A stretch of DNA of 24,645 nt, taken from positions 1-24,645 of the forward strand of contig DALYLJ010000031.1 of assembly GCA_031976395.1 (NCBI GenBank), written 5' to 3'. The translations under genes and the position numbers were made by a program. The notes under the pieces are model-generated. The model was not told the DNA's origin, searched no databases, and worked only from the letters and a program-made list of their open reading frames with translations. Source of the stretch: UBA11164 sp002420085 (GTDB lineage Bacteria > Pseudomonadota > Gammaproteobacteria > Xanthomonadales > Xanthomonadaceae). Below, piece by piece: positions 7,603 to 14,851 of this stretch; position 1 is the stretch's first letter; each line of letters starts with the position of its first letter.

Positions 7603-7703
7603 TGTTGTGCCTGGAGCCTGCATCGCGTGTCGCATGGCCGGAACCGTCGCAGGACAGGGTGCAGGACCGTCGAGCCTGAAGGTCTGTTTCGGAAGGCCGC
7701 ATC

Positions 7704-7735
7704 GGAGGCGCCCGCCTCCGTGCCAGAAGCGGAGG
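7704..7735 (+). promoter_or_regulatory. Leader with two mutually exclusive hairpins, one hiding the RBS
   Basis: GGAGGCG (7704-7710) can pair with CGCCTCC (7713-7719), in practice a 6-bp stem with a GCCC loop. The overlapping CCTCCG (7715-7720) can instead pair with CGGAGG (7730-7735), which is the Shine-Dalgarno of the LuxR gene, around a 9-nt loop. The two folds share bases and cannot coexist, so the first could release and the second block translation. Confidence 0.4.
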
Positions 7736-7744
7736 GAGTCGATC

Positions 7745-8233
7745 ATGGGTCGAAGGCAGGGAACACCGGCGCGCAGAACCGTCATGGGTGGCACGGGCGC
7801 ACGTGTCGAATCGGTCGGAGTGGCCGTGCCGGCTGTGGCCCGGTTCGCGCTCGATGGCGCGCAATGTTGGGTCTTCGAGGAGTCATCGGGGCCGACGGCC
7901 GGGTCGACCTCGCTCGCGGCCAACGGGTCGATACGGACCGGCATGCGGCGGGTAGGTGAGTTCGTTCTCGGCGATCGTCGCTATGGACTGTATGCCGCCA
8001 ACCGGTCCGAGGATGCGCCTGTCGATCCGATGGTCTGCCTGACTCAGCGCGAACAACAGATCGTCCGGCTGGTCTGCCTCGGTTGCGTCAACAAGCAGAT
8101 CGCCGATCGATTGCGTATCAGCGAGTACACGGTCCGCACCTACCTCAAGCAGATCTTCGTGAAGCTCGATGTCCACAGCCGCGCGGCGATGGTGTTCAAG
8201 TGCGCGGCCGGCTGCCCAGGCATGCCGGGCTGA
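7745..8233 (+). CDS. LuxR/GerE-type transcriptional regulator
   Basis: 162 residues. The ATG at 7745 is supported by GGAGG (7731-7735) at 9 nt; the frame is open further upstream, but without a ribosome site. Residues 99-152 form a GerE-type helix-turn-helix: LTQREQQIVRLV, then NKQIADRLRISEYTVRTYLKQ and a closing VKLDVHSRAA. This is the DNA-binding domain of LuxR/NarL/FixJ regulators. The N-terminal ~95 residues match neither a receiver domain (no phospho-acceptor pattern seen) nor a recognised autoinducer-binding domain. It may be a small sensor of its own kind, or the protein may be constitutively active. It follows the six-gene cluster on the same strand and converges on the aminotransferase gene; control of the cluster is plausible but unproven. 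Confidence 0.85.
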   Translation: MGRRQGTPARRTVMGGTGARVESVGVAVPAVARFALDGAQCWVFEESSGPTAGSTSLAANGSIRTGMRRVGEFVLGDRRYGLYAANRSEDAPVDPMVCLTQREQQIVRLVCLGCVNKQIADRLRISEYTVRTYLKQIFVKLDVHSRAAMVFKCAAGCPGMPG

Positions 8234-8237
8234 ACCT

Positions 8238-8366
8238 CCACCCGGGGTGGGCGGATGCCGGGGCAGTGCTCCGGGCAGCGTCGAACCCGTCTGTCGGGTG
8301 CTCACCCGCGCCGCCGATGCCGGGTGGCTCCGAGCCCGGCGATCGGGGGTCGATACGGCGATCGAC
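8238..8366. terminator. Cluster of inverted repeats in a convergent gap
   Basis: The 139-bp gap between the LuxR gene (+) and the aminotransferase gene (-) holds five inverted repeats: CCACC/GGTGG (8238-8250), CCGGGGC/GCTCCGG with a 3-nt loop (8258-8274), CGGGTG/CACCCG (8295-8308), GCCGGG/CCCGGC (8319-8340) and GTCGAT/ATCGAC (8349-8366). None is followed by a T-run in either direction. Together they probably stop or stall transcription from both sides. Confidence 0.5.
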
Positions 8367-8372
8367 GGTTGT

Positions 8373-9881
8373 TCAGGCGGCTTCGGCTTCCAGTTTGCGC
8401 GGGCCTTCGAGCAGGGCCTTGCGAACCATGGTGACGATCAGGTCGGCTTCGCTGCGGTCGATCGCGAAATGCGGGGTGAAGCGCAGCGAGTTGGCGCCGC
8501 CATGGATCACTCCGATGCCACGCTCGCGCAGCCACTCTTCGGTGGAGCCGGTGCCGAAGCATTTGAAGCGGGGGTCCAATTCGCAGGAGAACAGCAGTCC
8601 GGTGCCCTGGACCTTGCTGATCAGGCCGCCGGTTTCCTGCTTGATGGCGTTCAGGCGTTCGACGAAGTAGCGGCCCATCTCGCGGATGTTGTTGCGCAGT
8701 TCCGGGGTGAGGCAGTCGAGCACGGCGACTGCGACATCCAGGGCGCGCGGATTGCCGGTCATGGTGTTGCCGTAGATGCCCTTGCGGTACAGGCCGGCTG
8801 CGCGGGCATTGACCGCCAGTACGCTGAGCGGAAACTGGCCGGCGTTGAGCGCCTTGGAGTAGGTTTCCATGTCCGGTGCCGGCAAATGCTCGAAACCGGG
8901 ATAGTCGACGATCGACAGCACGCCATGGGCACGCAGGCCGGCCTGGATCGAGTCGACCAGGAGCACGGTGCCGTGACGCTGGGTCAGTTCGCGGGCGGCG
9001 GCGTAGAACTCCGGGGTGACCTGTCGGCCGGGGTCGCCTTCGCCCATGACCGGCTCCAGGAACATCGCTTCGATGTGGACCTGTTCGCGCTCGGCCTGCT
9101 CGAAGGCGGCACGCAGGCGCTCGACCGAGTAGGCTTCGATGGTGATGAGTTGGCCGTCGTGGTGCTTGAAGCTGGCCAGGTGGCGGCGATAGGCGGCATG
9201 GCTGGAATCGGAATACATCGCCGGCAGTTCGGTGCGGCCATGGAAGGCGCTCTTGACGGCGATCCGCTTGACCTTCCAGCCGGCGTGTGGGCCGTTTGGA
9301 TCGGTGGCTTCGCGGGTCGCGACATCGGCGATGCGACCGGCCAGCGAGACCGATTCCGAGCCCGAGTTCAGGCACATGAAACGTTCGTAGGGACAGCCGC
9401 CACGGGTGTGGCCGATTTCGGCCTTGAGGGCACGCGCGAGGCGTGGGTGCGACAGGCTCGGAGTCATGATGTTGGCCATCGCCTGGGGCTTGGCCAGGGC
9501 GTTCAACACCGCCGTGGGGGTATGCCCGAAGCCGAGCATGCCGTAGCCGCCGGAGTCGTGGATCACGGCGCCCTTGAGGGTGACGATCCAGGGGCCGCGC
9601 GCGGCCAGGGCGACATACGGGTTGACGGCATCATCAGGATAGAAGTTGACGAAGTCGGCCTCGGCCAGTGCGATCTGGCGGGCTTCGTCGGCGCGCAGCA
9701 GGGGCTCGAATTCGCCGCCCTTGAGGGCCTCGAATGCGGCGACGGCGGCGTCGATGGCTTCGACCAGTTCCGGATGGCTGCCGGCGAACCGTTCGAGAGT
9801 GGCGTCGTCCAGGCCAACGGTGCGGGCGGCGCCGCCGTAGCTGCGCAGCGGGGAAAGTTTTTGGATCGGGCTGATGGCCAT
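8373..9881 (-). CDS. Class-III PLP-dependent aminotransferase
   Basis: 502 residues; the ATG at 9881 is preceded by GGAGG at 9 nt. This fold-type I, class-III (ornithine/GABA-type) aminotransferase transfers an amino group from an amine or amino acid to a 2-oxo acid using pyridoxal phosphate. Visible signatures: SGSESVSLAGR (phosphate-cup region), FHGRTELP, the PLP-ring-binding Asp310 in LLVDSIQAGL, and Lys343 in TYSKALNAG as the Schiff-base lysine. In many relatives the Asp is followed by Glu (DExQxG); here it is DSIQAG. The ~100-residue N-terminal extension is longer than in small members. It stands alone on the - strand with its own promoter, so no pathway neighbours show the substrate. 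Possible roles include diamine, lysine or omega-amino-acid metabolism; the substrate is not assigned. Confidence 0.88.
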   Translation of the reverse strand: MAISPIQKLSPLRSYGGAARTVGLDDATLERFAGSHPELVEAIDAAVAAFEALKGGEFEPLLRADEARQIALAEADFVNFYPDDAVNPYVALAARGPWIVTLKGAVIHDSGGYGMLGFGHTPTAVLNALAKPQAMANIMTPSLSHPRLARALKAEIGHTRGGCPYERFMCLNSGSESVSLAGRIADVATREATDPNGPHAGWKVKRIAVKSAFHGRTELPAMYSDSSHAAYRRHLASFKHHDGQLITIEAYSVERLRAAFEQAEREQVHIEAMFLEPVMGEGDPGRQVTPEFYAAARELTQRHGTVLLVDSIQAGLRAHGVLSIVDYPGFEHLPAPDMETYSKALNAGQFPLSVLAVNARAAGLYRKGIYGNTMTGNPRALDVAVAVLDCLTPELRNNIREMGRYFVERLNAIKQETGGLISKVQGTGLLFSCELDPRFKCFGTGSTEEWLRERGIGVIHGGANSLRFTPHFAIDRSEADLIVTMVRKALLEGPRKLEAEAA

Positions 9882-9910
9882 GGCGGAATTCCTCCGTAAG
9901 TGATGAGTGC

Positions 9911-9932
9911 CTTGGCGGATTCCAGTGCCAAG
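9911..9932 (-). promoter_or_regulatory. Leader inverted repeat upstream of the aminotransferase gene
   Basis: CTTGGC (9911-9916) and GCCAAG (9927-9932) form a perfect 6-bp inverted repeat with a 10-bp spacer, next to an AT-rich stretch (9937-9960) that is unusual in this GC-rich DNA. It lies in the predicted 5' leader of the aminotransferase mRNA. It could be an operator or an RNA stem. Confidence 0.35.
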
Positions 9933-9966
9933 TGCTTTTCAAATAAAAATTAAAGACTTAGGTGCG

Positions 9967-9995
9967 ATGATACCACTGGCCGGCAGCGGCTGGAA
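9967..9995 (-). promoter_or_regulatory. Promoter for the aminotransferase gene
   Basis: Read on the - strand, TTCCAG (9995-9990) and TATCAT (9972-9967) are 17 bp apart. The leader would be about 80 nt and AU-rich. This is the best promoter match in the 9882-10215 gap, which holds no gene; the rest of that gap holds hairpins near 9994-10009 and 10177-10215. Confidence 0.45.
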
Positions 9996-10009
9996 CCCCG
10001 TGCGGGGTT
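9994..10009. terminator. Terminator-like hairpin AACCCC/GGGGTT
   Basis: AACCCC (9994-9999), loop GTGC, GGGGTT (10004-10009), followed by TT on the + strand and flanked by AA on the - strand side. The form resembles a compact intrinsic terminator. It overlaps the -35 element of the aminotransferase promoter and could protect it from read-through of the upstream - strand gene. Confidence 0.35.
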
Positions 10010-10176
10010 TTCGCGGGTGGTGCGCGGTGCGCCGATCGTGGCGGCGGATGGTGTCCGGTCGTGCGAAGACCGGCCGGGCGCCCAGCGCGGGGCTGGCTGC
10101 GGCCATGGCTGGGGTTTGGATGTTCGGGCGATCGAGCCGCAGGCTGGCGCTCGGTCGGAGCCGGTCGGTCAGCAGG

Positions 10177-10215
10177 CCGGTCGGAGCAGACCGGCCCGCG
10201 CAGCACGTGCGGGCC
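10177..10215 (-). terminator. Tandem hairpins directly after the secreted-protein gene
   Basis: Read on the - strand, the first stem starts at the base after the stop codon: 10193-10215 forms a 9-bp stem (one G-T wobble) with a 5-nt loop. The second, CCGGTC/GACCGG (10177-10194), has a 6-nt loop and shares two bases with the first. No T-run follows. The sequence CGGTCGGAGC occurs at 10152-10161 and again at 10178-10187. Confidence 0.4.
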
Positions 10216-10764
10216 TTACTTGACCCGCTTGACCTTGACCCGGCTGTTGTAGCCTTCGACGCGCAGATACCAGGCGCCCGAGAAGCCGGCTTCGACGTAG
10301 GCGAGCGGGCTTTCCAGGCGGACGCCGAGCAGTGGGGCATCGATCTGGGTGACTTCCCAGATCTGCCCGTTGTCCAACTCGAAGCGCTGGCCTTTCTTCT
10401 CCCAGCCGCGGAAAGTGCCCTTGATCCGGCCGCTGGTCTCGGTCGGGGCATCGCGGCTGCCGAGCACGCCGGCCCGCTCGAAGCCAACGCGGTCGGCACG
10501 GGTCGGCAGGGCGGCACTGGCAGCCGCTGCCGCGTCGGCGGCGACTTCGCTGACCCGCTCGCGCAGCCAGGCATTGAGGGCGGCCAGTTCTTCCGGACTG
10601 AGCTTGTCCAGCCCGGCCTGGGTGAATTCACGATGGCTCATCCGCTCTTCGAGCGAGGAGAATTCGCGCGCGGCCAGCGGTGCGGCGGCAGTGGACAGGA
10701 TCGCTACAGTCAGGATCGCCCGGAGTGCATTGCGCGCCGGGGTGTCGAGTCGGAGAAAACGCAT
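10216..10764 (-). CDS. Small secreted protein of unknown function
   Basis: 182 residues. The N-terminus is a Sec signal peptide: basic residues within the first 15, a hydrophobic run (ILTVAILSTAAAP) and a likely cleavage after Ala at LAA-REF, near residue 32. A helical segment follows (EFTQAGLDKLSPEELAALNAWL), a pattern of Leu/Glu spacing I associate with a family of hypothetical secreted proteins in Xanthomonadales; this is memory, not a search. The second half looks beta-rich (GTFRGW, FELDNGQIWEVT, YLRVEGYNSRVKVKRV) and could be a small SH3- or OB-like barrel. No catalytic residues are recognised and no good ribosome site is seen before the ATG. It is divergent from relA with a shared ~70-bp promoter gap. 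Confidence 0.8.
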   Translation of the reverse strand: MRFLRLDTPARNALRAILTVAILSTAAAPLAAREFSSLEERMSHREFTQAGLDKLSPEELAALNAWLRERVSEVAADAAAAASAALPTRADRVGFERAGVLGSRDAPTETSGRIKGTFRGWEKKGQRFELDNGQIWEVTQIDAPLLGVRLESPLAYVEAGFSGAWYLRVEGYNSRVKVKRVK

Positions 10765-10768
10765 CGAG

Positions 10769-10798
10769 TTGGGTCCGTGGGTCGGATTGGGCTAGTGT
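10769..10798 (+). promoter_or_regulatory. Candidate relA promoter
   Basis: TTGGGT (10769-10774) and TAGTGT (10793-10798) are 18 bp apart in the divergent gap, followed by AA. Transcription would begin near 10805, about 30 nt before the first relA ATG. The -35 match is moderate. Confidence 0.35.
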
Positions 10799-10833
10799 AA
10801 ACCGATCCGCCACCGCTCCGCTGCGCCGCCGGG

Positions 10834-12954
10834 ATGATCGCCACACCTTCCGAGTCCAATCCATCGATGAATCGCCCGTCCGATCGCGGCAGTGCGCTGG
10901 CGCGCGCCTTGGCCGATCCGGCGCCGACCGATCCGGCGTTGGCGCGGCGGGTCAGCGAGACCCTGGACGAGTTGCTGCGGCTGCGCGCGGATGCCGATGT
11001 GCTGGTGGCGGCGGTGCTCTACTGGCTGCCCGAGCGCGCCGAGCGGCTCACCGCCGAGCAGCGTTCGGCCCTGCCTGGATTGGACGCCCTGGCCGATGGG
11101 CTGCGCGCCGCTGAGCGGGTGCCGGTGCTGTATCGCGAGCGCAGTGGCGGTGGCGATCCGGAAGGTCTGCGCCGACTGCTGCTGGCGATCATTCGCGATC
11201 CGCGTGTGGTGCCGGTGCTGCTGGCCTGCCAACTGGTGCGCCTGCGTCAGGCAGCGGCCCTGCCCGAGGACGAGCGGGTCGGGCTGGCCCGACTGACCGC
11301 CGATATCCATGCGCCGCTGGCCAATCGACTCGGCATCTGGCAATTGAAGTGGGAACTGGAGGACTGGGCGTTCCGCATTCTGCAACCCGAGACCTACCAC
11401 CGGATCGCTGGTCTGCTCGACGAGAAGCGCGCCGACCGGGAAGCCTTCATCGAGACCTGCAAGCGGCGGATCGCCGAGGCACTGCGCGAAGCCGGCATCG
11501 AAGGCGAGGTGAGCGGCCGGCCCAAACACATCTTCAGCATCTGGAAGAAGATGCAGCGCAAGCATGTTCCATTCGGCGAGTTGTACGACATCCGCGCGGT
11601 ACGGGTGCTGGTCGCCACCGTGCCTGAGTGCTATGCCGCGCTCGGCCTGGTGCATGCGCTGTGGACGCCGGTTCCGGGCGAGTTCGACGATTACATCGCC
11701 AAGCCCAAGGGCAACGATTACCGGTCCCTGCACACCGCCCTGCTCGGGCCGGACGGCAAGACCTTGGAAGTGCAGATCCGTACCCGGCAGATGCATGAGC
11801 AGGCCGAACTGGGTGTCGCTGCCCATTGGCGCTACAAGGAGGGTGGGTCGGGGGTCGATGCTGGCTTCGAGCGTCGGATCGCCTGGATGCGGCAATTGCT
11901 GGAGTCCAGTGAGTCCGAATCCGGCAGTGAGCTGGCCGCCGGCTTGCAGGCTGAGCTGGCCGAGGATCGGGTCTATCTGCTGACCCCGCGCGGTGAGGTG
12001 ATCGATCTGCCGCGCGGCGGAACCGTGCTGGATTTCGCCTACCACGTGCATACCGAGGTCGGCCATCGTTGTCGCGGTGCCAAGGTCAACGGTCGGATCG
12101 TACCGCTCGATTTCCAGCCGCGCAGCGGTGACCGGGTGGAAATCCTGACCGGCAAGGAATCGGCGCCGCGTCGCGACTGGCTATTGACCGGCTCGGGCTA
12201 TCTCGCCAGTGGCCGGGCACGCGACAAGGTCAGGGCCTGGTTCCATCGACTCGATCGGGACCGCAACGTCAGTGCTGGCCGCGACATCCTGGAGCGTGAG
12301 TTGCGCCGTCTGGCCTTGCCGAATGTCGAGTTGGAGACGCTGTTGCAGCGGTTCAGTCTGCGCACGGTCGAGGATCTGCATGTCGCCCTGGCGCTCGGCG
12401 ACATCAGTCCCAGCCAGGTCGCACGTGCGCTGCACGAGTCCTTGCAGGCGGTGGTGCCGGAGTCGAAGCCGGAAGGATCGGTCAGTCCGGCCCGGCCGGC
12501 CCGACCGTCTGGCGATTTCGTGGTCGAGGGGGTCGGCAATCTGCTGACCCAACTGGCGCGCTGCTGTCAGCCGGTGGCCGGTGATCCGATCATCGGGTAT
12601 CTGACCAAGGCGCGTGGTGTCAGCATTCACCGGGAGGACTGTCCGGAACTGGCCCACCTGGGGGCCGAGCACCCCGAGCGCATCCTGCCGGTCGAGTGGG
12701 GGCGCCAGGGTGGCTCCAGCTACAGCGTCACCGTGCTGATCGTCGGTATCGATCGCAAGGGGCTGCTCAAGGACTTGACCACCCTGATCGCCCAGGCTGG
12801 TGCCCATGTGCTGGCGATCGCCAGTCGGGTCGATGACGACAGCAGTTCGGCCCGCATCCGCTTGACGCTCAAGGTTCGCGATTTCGAGCAATTGGGCGGC
12901 CTGCTCGGCCGGCTGGGCGCGGTACCCGGTGTCCACGAGGCGCGACGCATCTGA
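10834..12954 (+). CDS. relA: GTP pyrophosphokinase RelA, monofunctional (p)ppGpp synthetase
   Basis: 706 residues from ATG 10834; ATG 10867 (695 residues) is an equally possible start, as neither has a clear Shine-Dalgarno. RelA transfers pyrophosphate from ATP to GTP or GDP when ribosomes bind uncharged tRNA, triggering the stringent response. The N-terminal ~190 residues keep the hydrolase-domain shape (APLANRLGIWQLKWELED) but lack the catalytic HD/ED residues. The synthetase domain (about 215-370) has the acidic EFDD motif at 283-286 and YRSLHTAL, typical of RelA as opposed to SpoT, and ends in QIRTRQMHEQAELGVAAHW. A TGS domain lies near 380-445, a Cys-containing zinc-finger domain near 570-610 (CC at 577-578, DCPEL with Cys603), and a C-terminal ACT domain at 628-706. 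Length is slightly below the E. coli protein. It is divergent from the secreted-protein gene; a TPR membrane protein follows. Confidence 0.95.
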   Translation: MIATPSESNPSMNRPSDRGSALARALADPAPTDPALARRVSETLDELLRLRADADVLVAAVLYWLPERAERLTAEQRSALPGLDALADGLRAAERVPVLYRERSGGGDPEGLRRLLLAIIRDPRVVPVLLACQLVRLRQAAALPEDERVGLARLTADIHAPLANRLGIWQLKWELEDWAFRILQPETYHRIAGLLDEKRADREAFIETCKRRIAEALREAGIEGEVSGRPKHIFSIWKKMQRKHVPFGELYDIRAVRVLVATVPECYAALGLVHALWTPVPGEFDDYIAKPKGNDYRSLHTALLGPDGKTLEVQIRTRQMHEQAELGVAAHWRYKEGGSGVDAGFERRIAWMRQLLESSESESGSELAAGLQAELAEDRVYLLTPRGEVIDLPRGGTVLDFAYHVHTEVGHRCRGAKVNGRIVPLDFQPRSGDRVEILTGKESAPRRDWLLTGSGYLASGRARDKVRAWFHRLDRDRNVSAGRDILERELRRLALPNVELETLLQRFSLRTVEDLHVALALGDISPSQVARALHESLQAVVPESKPEGSVSPARPARPSGDFVVEGVGNLLTQLARCCQPVAGDPIIGYLTKARGVSIHREDCPELAHLGAEHPERILPVEWGRQGGSSYSVTVLIVGIDRKGLLKDLTTLIAQAGAHVLAIASRVDDDSSSARIRLTLKVRDFEQLGGLLGRLGAVPGVHEARRI

Positions 12955-12987
12955 ACACCCGTTGCCGTATGGCCGACCGATGGGCGT

Positions 12988-12993
12988 TATGCT
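12988..12993 (+). promoter_or_regulatory. Possible -10 element upstream of the TPR membrane protein gene
   Basis: TATGCT at 12988-12993 sits in a locally AT-richer spot of the 184-bp gap after relA. The nearest -35-like hexamer, TTGCCG (12962-12967), is 20 bp away, which is too long for a good sigma-70 promoter. Low confidence. Confidence 0.2.
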
Positions 12994-13120
12994 ATCGGGT
13001 CACTCCGGAGCCTCTGTTGTCGATGCCTGCACCGTGTTTGCCCTGTCGGATCTGCGCCTGCCACGCGCGGGTCGTGTTCGATCTGCCGATCGATGTCCGG
13101 ATCGTGGTTGGATTCGCCGT

Positions 13121-13137
13121 GCCTGCCGAGGGCAGGT
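13121..13137 (+). promoter_or_regulatory. Hairpin over the ribosome binding region
   Basis: CCTGCC (13122-13127) pairs with GGCAGG (13131-13136) around a GAG loop, plus a G-T closing pair. The stem covers the GAGGGCAGG purine tract that would serve the ATG at 13139. It may lower translation of the TPR gene. Confidence 0.35.
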
Positions 13138-13138
13138 C

Positions 13139-14809
13139 ATGAGGGCCAATCGGCGACGCCGTTCCGATGGTACGGGTGAAGGCAGCGAGCCGGGAGAGGA
13201 TTCGACTCACGACTGGGGCGATACCGGTGGCAGCGATTCGACGGTCGAATCGTTCGAGGTCGGCCCGGCTCCGGCCGGGCGTCGTCGAAGAGGTGCGCGT
13301 GGCGAGGGCCAAGGATCGGGCGATGGCGCTGGCCGTGGCGGACCGCGTGAACGGGGCAGGGCTTGGCGCTGGGTGGTTCCGCTGGTGCTGGCCGTGTTGT
13401 TGCTGCTGTACCTGTTCCGGGTGCCGTTGGCCGATTACGTGTTGCCGGAGTCGGCACAATCGCGGTTACTGGCCAGTGCCGAGCGTGCGCTGGCGGCCGA
13501 TACCCTGACCCGTGCCGATGGCCAGGGCGCACGCGAGCTGTACGCGGCGGTGCTGGCGCTGAATCCCGATCACGAGGCGGCTCGGGCCGGTCTGGCGCGG
13601 GTTGCTGCCCGTGCGCTGGAAACTGCTCAGGCCGCCCTGGCGGCCGATGATCGCGGCACGGCACGCGATCGTCTGGTTCTGGCGCGTGAGCTGGGCGTGG
13701 GCCAGGCGTTGCTGGCACCCCTGGAGGACGAATTGCGTCGTCGCGACTCGGTCGAGGACGAACTGGATCGCCTGCTCGCCGATGCTCGTGCTGCCGAGGC
13801 GGCCGGCCGGTTGGACGGTGGCGCCGACAGCGCCCTGGCACATTACCGGCGCATGCTCGATCGCGAGCCCGGCAATCCGGTCGCCCTGGCCGGTCGCCGG
13901 AGTGTGCTCGATCGTCTGCTCGAACAGGCCGAGTCGGCCCTGATGGCCGGTGATCCGGCATCGGCGGCGGCCGGTATCGATCGGGTGGCGGCGATCGACC
14001 CTCGCCATGCTGGCCTGCCATCGGCACGGGTGGCCATGTCCGAATGGATGCGGGCGGCCTTGGTCGAGGTTCGCGGCGAGATCGAAGCCGACGCCCTGGA
14101 TGCTGCCGATGAACGACTGACCGATCTGCGTCGAGTGCGTCCGGATGACGCCGAAGTCGTCGCCGAAGTCGAGCGTCTGGCGGTTGCCTGGATCGCACGG
14201 GGGCATCGGCACCTGGCCGATGGCGCGCCGGAGGCGGCGCGGCTGTCCCTGCTCCGGGCGCAGGCTCTGGTCGAACGGGCGCCGGGCCTGGTCGAATTGC
14301 AGCGCGCGCTTGCCGAGCAAGGTGCCAGTGCCAGTGCCGGTGCCGATCCGGTAGCGGCGGCCGAGCGGGTTGCTGCGGCGCTGCGTGCGGCCGAGGCAGC
14401 GATGGCGGCCGGTCGCTGGTTGCCGCCGGCTGCCGACAATGCCTGGCAGCATCTGCGCGAAGCCGATCGATTGGCGCCGGGCGATCTGGCGGTCGGCCGG
14501 GCGCGTCTGGCAGTGGCGCGCCAAGCCCGGCAGTGTCTGGCACGCCTGTCCACGCCGGCCGACCTCGAACCGGCTGAACCCTGTCTGGCGGTTCTGGCCG
14601 AATTCGATCCGGCCGACCCCGACCTGCCCGGAATCCGTTTCAATCTCGCCGAGCGCTGGATCGGCATCGCCGATGAGCGCATCGGCGCCGGTGAGCCGGC
14701 GGCCGCCGCGCGGGCACTGGATGCGGCCGAGCGGGTCGATCCGGGCCACCCCGATCTGCCGGCGATGCGACGCCGGCTGGAGCAGGTCGGCGAGGGCGGC
14801 CGCCACTGA
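13139..14809 (+). CDS. Single-pass membrane protein with TPR-like repeats
   Basis: 556 residues from ATG 13139, chosen for its purine-rich site (GAGGGCAGG); the frame is open to 12929 but would overlap relA with low-complexity sequence. Residues 1-70 are Arg/Gly/Asp/Ser-rich and probably disordered and cytoplasmic. A transmembrane helix lies at about 76-95 (WVVPLVLAVLLLLYLF). The remaining ~450 residues are Ala/Leu/Arg-rich helical pairs with TPR-like patterning (RELYAAVLALNPDHEAARAG, HYRRMLDREPGNPVALAG, LDAAERVDPGHPDLPAM), so a periplasmic protein-interaction solenoid is likely. A stretch near residues 395-402 is encoded by a hexamer repeat. No enzyme motif is visible. It follows relA on the same strand after 184 bp and probably has its own transcript. 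A role in envelope assembly would be inference only. Confidence 0.85.
   Translation: MRANRRRRSDGTGEGSEPGEDSTHDWGDTGGSDSTVESFEVGPAPAGRRRRGARGEGQGSGDGAGRGGPRERGRAWRWVVPLVLAVLLLLYLFRVPLADYVLPESAQSRLLASAERALAADTLTRADGQGARELYAAVLALNPDHEAARAGLARVAARALETAQAALAADDRGTARDRLVLARELGVGQALLAPLEDELRRRDSVEDELDRLLADARAAEAAGRLDGGADSALAHYRRMLDREPGNPVALAGRRSVLDRLLEQAESALMAGDPASAAAGIDRVAAIDPRHAGLPSARVAMSEWMRAALVEVRGEIEADALDAADERLTDLRRVRPDDAEVVAEVERLAVAWIARGHRHLADGAPEAARLSLLRAQALVERAPGLVELQRALAEQGASASAGADPVAAAERVAAALRAAEAAMAAGRWLPPAADNAWQHLREADRLAPGDLAVGRARLAVARQARQCLARLSTPADLEPAEPCLAVLAEFDPADPDLPGIRFNLAERWIGIADERIGAGEPAAAARALDAAERVDPGHPDLPAMRRRLEQVGEGGRH
14321..14344 (+). repeat. Four copies of the hexamer RGTGCC
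   Basis: GGTGCC, AGTGCC, AGTGCC and GGTGCC lie in tandem. They are in frame in the TPR protein gene and encode an alternating Ala/Ser/Gly stretch between helices. The hexamer length means unit gain or loss would keep the reading frame. Confidence 0.7.
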
Positions 14810-14830
14810 TCCACGCCCGAGGCGCGGATC
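14808..14830. terminator. Hairpin in the 42-bp convergent gap
   Basis: GATCC (14808-14812) pairs with GGATC (14826-14830), and CGCC (14814-14817) with GGCG (14821-14824), with one A-C mismatch and a 3-nt loop. It overlaps the TPR gene stop and ends 21 bp from the stop of the opposite gene. There is no T-run in either direction. It is placed as a shared bidirectional terminator would be. Confidence 0.4.
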
Positions 14831-14851
14831 GAACGCGAGTGTTGCCTGCGG

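Noticed and set aside
6251..7864. A 537-residue - strand open frame opposite the DUF4438 gene
   Set aside because: The + strand carries DUF4438 patches and the LuxR start; the - strand product is Asp/His/Arg/Thr-rich low-complexity sequence.
8169..9899. A 576-residue + strand open frame opposite the aminotransferase gene
   Set aside because: It is the complement of a gene with clear PLP-enzyme motifs on the - strand and encodes a Gly/Ala/Gln/Asp-rich sequence without recognisable domains.
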